A DNA stretch of 64,000 nucleotides from GCA-003244245 sp050699875 (lineage in GTDB: Bacteria; Actinomycetota; Actinomycetes; Mycobacteriales; Pseudonocardiaceae), in NCBI GenBank assembly GCA_050699875.1, contig JBOHFX010000003.1, positions 61,505 through 125,504 of the forward strand, written 5' to 3'. Shown in pieces: positions 60,374 to 64,000 of the stretch; within the stretch, counting starts at the first letter, position 1; each line of letters starts with the position of its first letter. Made by a program: the position numbers and the translations under genes. Under the pieces are notes generated by a model. The model did no database searches. It was not told where the DNA came from and was given only the letters and a program-made list of their open reading frames with translations.

Positions 60374-60742
60374 CTACCCCGCCGCGCCCAGGACGCCGCT
60401 GACATCGCCGCGCTGGTCGACCAGCAGTACCGTGGTCGCCGGGCCAAGGTCACGAACCGCTGCCAGCGAGGCAGCATCCACCGCGCCGGACGTCGACACC
60501 AGCGCCGCCGCCTCCAAGCCGGTCGCCCCGCTGGCCACCGCCGCGGCCACCGCCGCCTGCAGCGCGGTCAGCGCCAGTGAGGGCAATGAGACCGTGACAC
60601 CGACGTAGGTGCGGCCGTCAAGGTCGCGCACCGCGGCACCTTCCTCGGCGCCGGTACGGGCCTGCGCCGAACGCGCCAACGTCACGATCTTGGCGTCCTC
60701 CGGATCGAGGCCGACAGAGTCGAGGTCGGCGCTGTCAGGCAT
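60374..60742 (-). CDS. Cytidine-deaminase-fold protein without zinc motifs
   Basis: A 122-residue protein resembling the cytidine deaminase fold in layout (RTYVGVTVSLPSLALTALQAAVAAAVASGA). It lacks the HAE and PCxxC zinc-binding motifs needed for deamination. It is probably a degenerate member, of unknown role, conserved between corC and era in actinobacteria. The ATG at 60742 overlaps the corC stop by 8 nt. Confidence 0.65.
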   Translation of the reverse strand: MPDSADLDSVGLDPEDAKIVTLARSAQARTGAEEGAAVRDLDGRTYVGVTVSLPSLALTALQAAVAAAVASGATGLEAAALVSTSGAVDAASLAAVRDLGPATTVLLVDQRGDVSGVLGAAG

Positions 60743-62126
60743 GGGTGTCGCTCGCTTCCTGCGGCGGCTCGGCCGCGACGGGGCCCGGCTGCCCCATGGA
60801 ATCTTCTTGGGTAACCGGGCCCTCTGGGGCGTCAGGATGGGCGGGGATCCGGCAGGCGGTGACAGTGGTGATGCGCAGCCGGCCGCGACGATCGTTGCCC
60901 CCTTCGGCCCGCAGCCGTAGACCGGCCACGTCGGCCTCCGCCCCGGGCAGCGGGACCCGCCCCAATCGTTGCGCCAGCAGCCCACCGACGGTCTCCACGT
61001 CGGTGTCTTCGAGGTCCACCGCGAACAGCTCGCCCAAGTCGATCACTGGAAGCCGGCTGGTGACCCGCACTTTACCGTGGCCAAGGTGCTCGATCGGTGG
61101 CCGGTCCTCGGTATCGGACTCGTCGGTGATCTCGCCGACGATTTCCTCGAGGATGTCCTCGATCGTCAGCAAGCCGGCGGTGCCTCCGTATTCGTCGACG
61201 ACGATGGCCATGTGGTTGCGCGAGATCTGCATCTCCTTGAGCAGCTCGGTGAGCAACTTGGAGTCAGGTACGAACGTCGCAGCCCGCATCACCTCTCCGA
61301 CAGTGCCAACGCCTTGGCCAGAACCACCACCAGATCCGGCCCGCTGCTCGGCGGCTACCAGATCCTTGATGTGAACGACACCGACGATGTCATCGACGCT
61401 GTCCTGGATGACCGGAATTCGGGAGAACCCGGAACGTAGGCACAGTGCCACTGCCTGCCGCACGGATTTCTCCTGCTCGATCCAGACGATCTCGGTCCGG
61501 GGCACCATCACCTCCCGGACCACGGTGTCCCCGAGCTCGAACACGGAGTGGATCATCTCAGCCTCACCGGCCTCGACCACGCCACGCTGACCCGCGATAT
61601 CAACCATTTCGCGGAGTTCGACCTCGGAGCTGAACGGACCTTCCGGGAAACCCCGACCGGGCGTGATCGCATTGCCGACGACGATGAGCAGCCGGGACAG
61701 CGGGCCCAGGATGCGGCCCAGCACCAGGACCGACCCCGCCACGGCAAGGCCGACGGCGTAGGGGTGCTGGCGCCCGATGGTGCGTGGACCCACCCCGACC
61801 ACGACATACGTCACCACGACCATCGCAAGCCCAGCGACCAGGACTGCCAACCAGGTCGGTGAAAACGCCCGCGCCACCGCGACTGTGACCAGCACCGTCG
61901 CGGTCAGCTCGCAGCTCAACCGCAGCAACAGCAGTAAGTTGACGTGCCGAGGCCGGTCGGCAACGACGAGCGCAAGCGCCCTGGCGCCAAACCGACCGGA
62001 GCGCACCAGCGCGTCGATCCGGGCTCGGGACACCGCGCCCAGCGCAGCATCGGCCGCAGCGAAACCACCCGCGGCCACCACCAGGGCGACGGCCAGTACC
62101 AGCAGGGGGACCGAAGACGTCAGCAC
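60735..62126 (-). CDS. CorC/HlyC-family membrane protein with CBS pair
   Basis: A 463-residue DUF21 transporter-related protein. Three or four membrane helices (LVLAVALVVAAGGFAAADAA, LAVLVAGLAMVVVTYVVVGVG and others) are followed by a CBS pair. The CBS segments include VMVPRTEIVWIEQEKSV, IVGVVHIKDLVAAE and MAIVVDEYGGTAGLLTIEDILEEIVGEI. A C-terminal CorC_HlyC domain follows. Mg2+ or Co2+ handling is suggested by the family. It is coupled to the deaminase-like gene. Confidence 0.92.
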   Translation of the reverse strand: MLTSSVPLLVLAVALVVAAGGFAAADAALGAVSRARIDALVRSGRFGARALALVVADRPRHVNLLLLLRLSCELTATVLVTVAVARAFSPTWLAVLVAGLAMVVVTYVVVGVGPRTIGRQHPYAVGLAVAGSVLVLGRILGPLSRLLIVVGNAITPGRGFPEGPFSSEVELREMVDIAGQRGVVEAGEAEMIHSVFELGDTVVREVMVPRTEIVWIEQEKSVRQAVALCLRSGFSRIPVIQDSVDDIVGVVHIKDLVAAEQRAGSGGGSGQGVGTVGEVMRAATFVPDSKLLTELLKEMQISRNHMAIVVDEYGGTAGLLTIEDILEEIVGEITDESDTEDRPPIEHLGHGKVRVTSRLPVIDLGELFAVDLEDTDVETVGGLLAQRLGRVPLPGAEADVAGLRLRAEGGNDRRGRLRITTVTACRIPAHPDAPEGPVTQEDSMGQPGPVAAEPPQEASDTHA

Positions 62127-62153
62127 CGTCGCGACCTATGGATCGTTCCGGGA

Positions 62154-62723
62154 CTATCTCGGTTGGCCGGACTCTTCCGGCCCATCCAGACCAGCGACCC
62201 CGAGCAGCCGGGTATCCGCGTCGCGCTGGGCGATCCGGCGCCGGCTGGCTCGGGCGGCGCGCCGGAACTCGTCGAGTATCCGGCCCTGCAAGGTGAACAT
62301 CTCACGCTCCTCGGCGGGCTCGGCGTGGTCATAGCCGAGCAGGTGCAGCACGCCGTGCACAGTGAGCAGGTGCAGCTCATCGAGTACTGAGTGACCCGCG
62401 GCGGCGGCCTGCTCCATCGCCACGTCGGGGCACAGCACGACGTCACCGAGCAGTGCCAGGCCGCTGGCCGGGCTGTCGGGCCGCCCGCCCGCCATGACTC
62501 CGCCCTCTGTCGCTGCGTCCATCGGGAAGGCCATCACGTCGGTGGGGCCCGGCTGGTCCATCCAGCGCTGGTGCAGGTCGGCCATCACCTCGCTGCCGAC
62601 CAGCAGCACCGACAGCTCGGCCAACGGGCTGACGCCCATCCGATCCATCGTGAAACGTGCAGCCGCCGCGATCGACGCCTCAGAAACGGCGGTGCCGGAC
62701 TCGTTGGCAATCTCGATACCCAC
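62154..62723 (-). CDS. ybeY: Endoribonuclease YbeY
   Basis: A zinc-dependent rRNA-maturation RNase of 189 residues. VGIEIANESGT starts it at the GTG at 62723, TDVMAFPMD lies mid-protein, and the HGVLHLLGYDH motif binds zinc. It lies 7 nt after the phoH stop and before corC, the usual actinobacterial order. Confidence 0.95.
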   Translation of the reverse strand: MGIEIANESGTAVSEASIAAAARFTMDRMGVSPLAELSVLLVGSEVMADLHQRWMDQPGPTDVMAFPMDAATEGGVMAGGRPDSPASGLALLGDVVLCPDVAMEQAAAAGHSVLDELHLLTVHGVLHLLGYDHAEPAEEREMFTLQGRILDEFRRAARASRRRIAQRDADTRLLGVAGLDGPEESGQPR

Positions 62724-62730
62724 CGCTGGA

Positions 62731-63795
62731 TCACCGTCTCCGGCGACGATCGGCGCGGTTGGGCACCGGGCGGGCGCCGGCGCCTTCCTGGACCGCGTCC
62801 CACCTCGCATAGGCGTCCACGATGTCGGTGACCAGCCGGTGCCGCACGACGTCGGCACTGGACAGTTGAGCAAAGTGCACATCATCCACACCGTCGAGGA
62901 TGTGTTGGACGATCCGCAGGCCGGAAACCTGACCACCTGGCAGGTCGACCTGCGTGACATCACCGGTGACGACGACCTTGGAGCCGAAGCCGAGCCGGGT
63001 GAGGAACATCTTCATCTGCTCCGGTGTGGTGTTCTGCGCCTCGTCGAGGATGATGAAGGCATCGTTGAGGGTGCGGCCACGCATATAGGCCAGCGGGGCG
63101 ACCTCGATGGTCCCGGCAGCCATCAGCTTGGGGATCGACTCGGGCTCGAGCATGTCATGCAACGCGTCGTACAGCGGGCGCAGGTACGGGTCGATCTTCT
63201 CGAAAAGGGTGCCCGGCAGGAAACCCAACCGCTCCCCTGCCTCGACCGCCGGTCGGGTGAGGATGATCCGGTTGACCTGCTTGCCCAGCAGTGCCTGCAC
63301 CGCCTTGGCCATGGCCAGGTAAGTCTTGCCGGTCCCGGCGGGTCCGATGCCGAACACAATCGTGTGCCGATCGATCGCGTCGACATAACGTTTCTGGTTC
63401 AGCGTCTTGGGCCGGATCGTGCGGCCGCGCCGGGAGACGATGTCCAGGCTGAGTACCTCTGCAGGCGACTCGGCGTCTCCCTGGGCGAGTATCGCCAGGG
63501 TCGCCCGGACCACGTCCGGGCCGAACTGCTGACCACGGCGGGCCAGCGTGAGTAACTCGCCGAAGGCTCGCTCGGCGAATGCTACGTCCGCCGGGGTGCC
63601 GGTGAGGGTGACCTCATTGCCTCGCACGTGTACGTCGGCGGCGAGCAGGTCTTCGGTCACTCTCAGGTTCTCGTCACGAGATCCCAGCAGGGCCAGCACG
63701 GCAGAGTCCGGGATCACGATCTTCGACTGCACGGGTTTGGGCTGTGTTATCTCCAAGCTGGATCCGGAGACGCCTTCCACTGGGGTAGGGGTCAC
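62731..63795 (-). CDS. phoH: PhoH-family ATPase
   Basis: A 354-residue P-loop ATPase. VFGIGPAGTGKTYLAM (Walker A) and AFIILDEAQNTTPEQM (Walker B) are intact with no intein insertion. An N-terminal KH-like domain (NLRVTEDLLAADVHVRGNEVTLTG) precedes it, and a basic tail ends the protein. It probably works with YbeY in RNA metabolism. The GTG at 63795 or the longer ATG at 63831 may start it. Only 169 nt of non-coding sequence follows at the right edge. Confidence 0.93.
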   Translation of the reverse strand: MTPTPVEGVSGSSLEITQPKPVQSKIVIPDSAVLALLGSRDENLRVTEDLLAADVHVRGNEVTLTGTPADVAFAERAFGELLTLARRGQQFGPDVVRATLAILAQGDAESPAEVLSLDIVSRRGRTIRPKTLNQKRYVDAIDRHTIVFGIGPAGTGKTYLAMAKAVQALLGKQVNRIILTRPAVEAGERLGFLPGTLFEKIDPYLRPLYDALHDMLEPESIPKLMAAGTIEVAPLAYMRGRTLNDAFIILDEAQNTTPEQMKMFLTRLGFGSKVVVTGDVTQVDLPGGQVSGLRIVQHILDGVDDVHFAQLSSADVVRHRLVTDIVDAYARWDAVQEGAGARPVPNRADRRRRR

Positions 63796-64000
63796 GTGTG
63801 GGTGGGTCCTACTTCCTGCGCGCTCGCGCATCGCGGGTCAACCAGTACGGATGATGCTAGCCGAGACCTGAGTCCGCGGGGCTCGGACTTGGCCAGCCAT
63901 TCGAACGACGCCTGCCTGGCAACGTCACGGTCAGCAACACTCGCTACGAGCAAAGGCGATTCTCGCAATTCTCAGGCGGAGCGAATGGGGAAGGGAGCTG

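Overview
The window is high-GC DNA read almost entirely as tightly packed, often ATGA-overlapping genes, with many GTG/TTG starts and several probable leaderless transcripts. Gene content and order point to an actinobacterium of the Mycobacteriales/Pseudonocardiales kind. The evidence is a bifunctional-type HisA, nadABC with an NrtR-type regulator, bioB followed by the small protein BsaP and a DUF2567 protein, a glyS / smtB-zur / uppS-recO-era-corC-ybeY-phoH series, and dnaG next to dgt. From memory, similar neighbourhoods occur in Mycobacterium tuberculosis. The extragenic palindromes built on GTGAGYGGGAAC resemble those I recall from Pseudonocardiaceae. Genus cannot be fixed from the window alone.

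Layout. 1-8.7 kb: histidine genes on the minus strand (hisD-hisC-hisB, then hisH, hisA, and hisF running off the left edge). The series is broken up by a CoA-disulfide-reductase-like flavoprotein, an unknown plus-strand gene and a frameshifted lectin-like gene. 8.8-12.1 kb: a secreted M14 zinc carboxypeptidase and a patatin/acyltransferase lipid pair. 12.2-16.5 kb: de novo NAD synthesis (nadABC) divergent from a NrtR-like Nudix regulator. 16.5-25.3 kb: LON-domain protein, the biotin cluster bioB-bsaP-DUF2567, a Fic protein, a helicase-associated-domain protein and glgX. 25.4-28.1 kb: argS convergent with ppk2.

28.2-42.4 kb is the accessory part. It holds two AT-richer PI-PLC-like paralogues about 10 kb apart in opposite orientation, an M4 metalloprotease, a HAD-M28 peptidase fusion, an AbrB/RelE-type toxin-antitoxin pair with a perfect operator palindrome, a CAT-anticodon tRNA, a 3-hydroxybutyrate dehydrogenase, a His/Gly/Asp-repeat exported protein, a split Ser/Thr kinase, a PAP2 phosphatase and a MEDS-HATPase regulator. 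Two further genes in the window, one of them here, show compensating frameshifts. The PI-PLC, M4 and M28 enzymes belong to families that usually act outside the cell, yet none has a visible signal peptide.

42.4-64 kb returns to core functions. These are tRNA-Asn, a trans-aconitate-methyltransferase-like enzyme, dnaG, a secreted Gly-rich repeat protein, an ECF41-type sigma factor, a Uma2 nuclease, a cobalamin riboswitch driving cbtB-cbtA, dgt, ydcF-like, xdhC-like and glyS. A zinc-homeostasis module follows (smtB-zur divergent from glyS and convergent with a two-component permease), then uppS, recO, era, a cytidine-deaminase-fold protein, corC, ybeY and phoH, which form one long minus-strand series.
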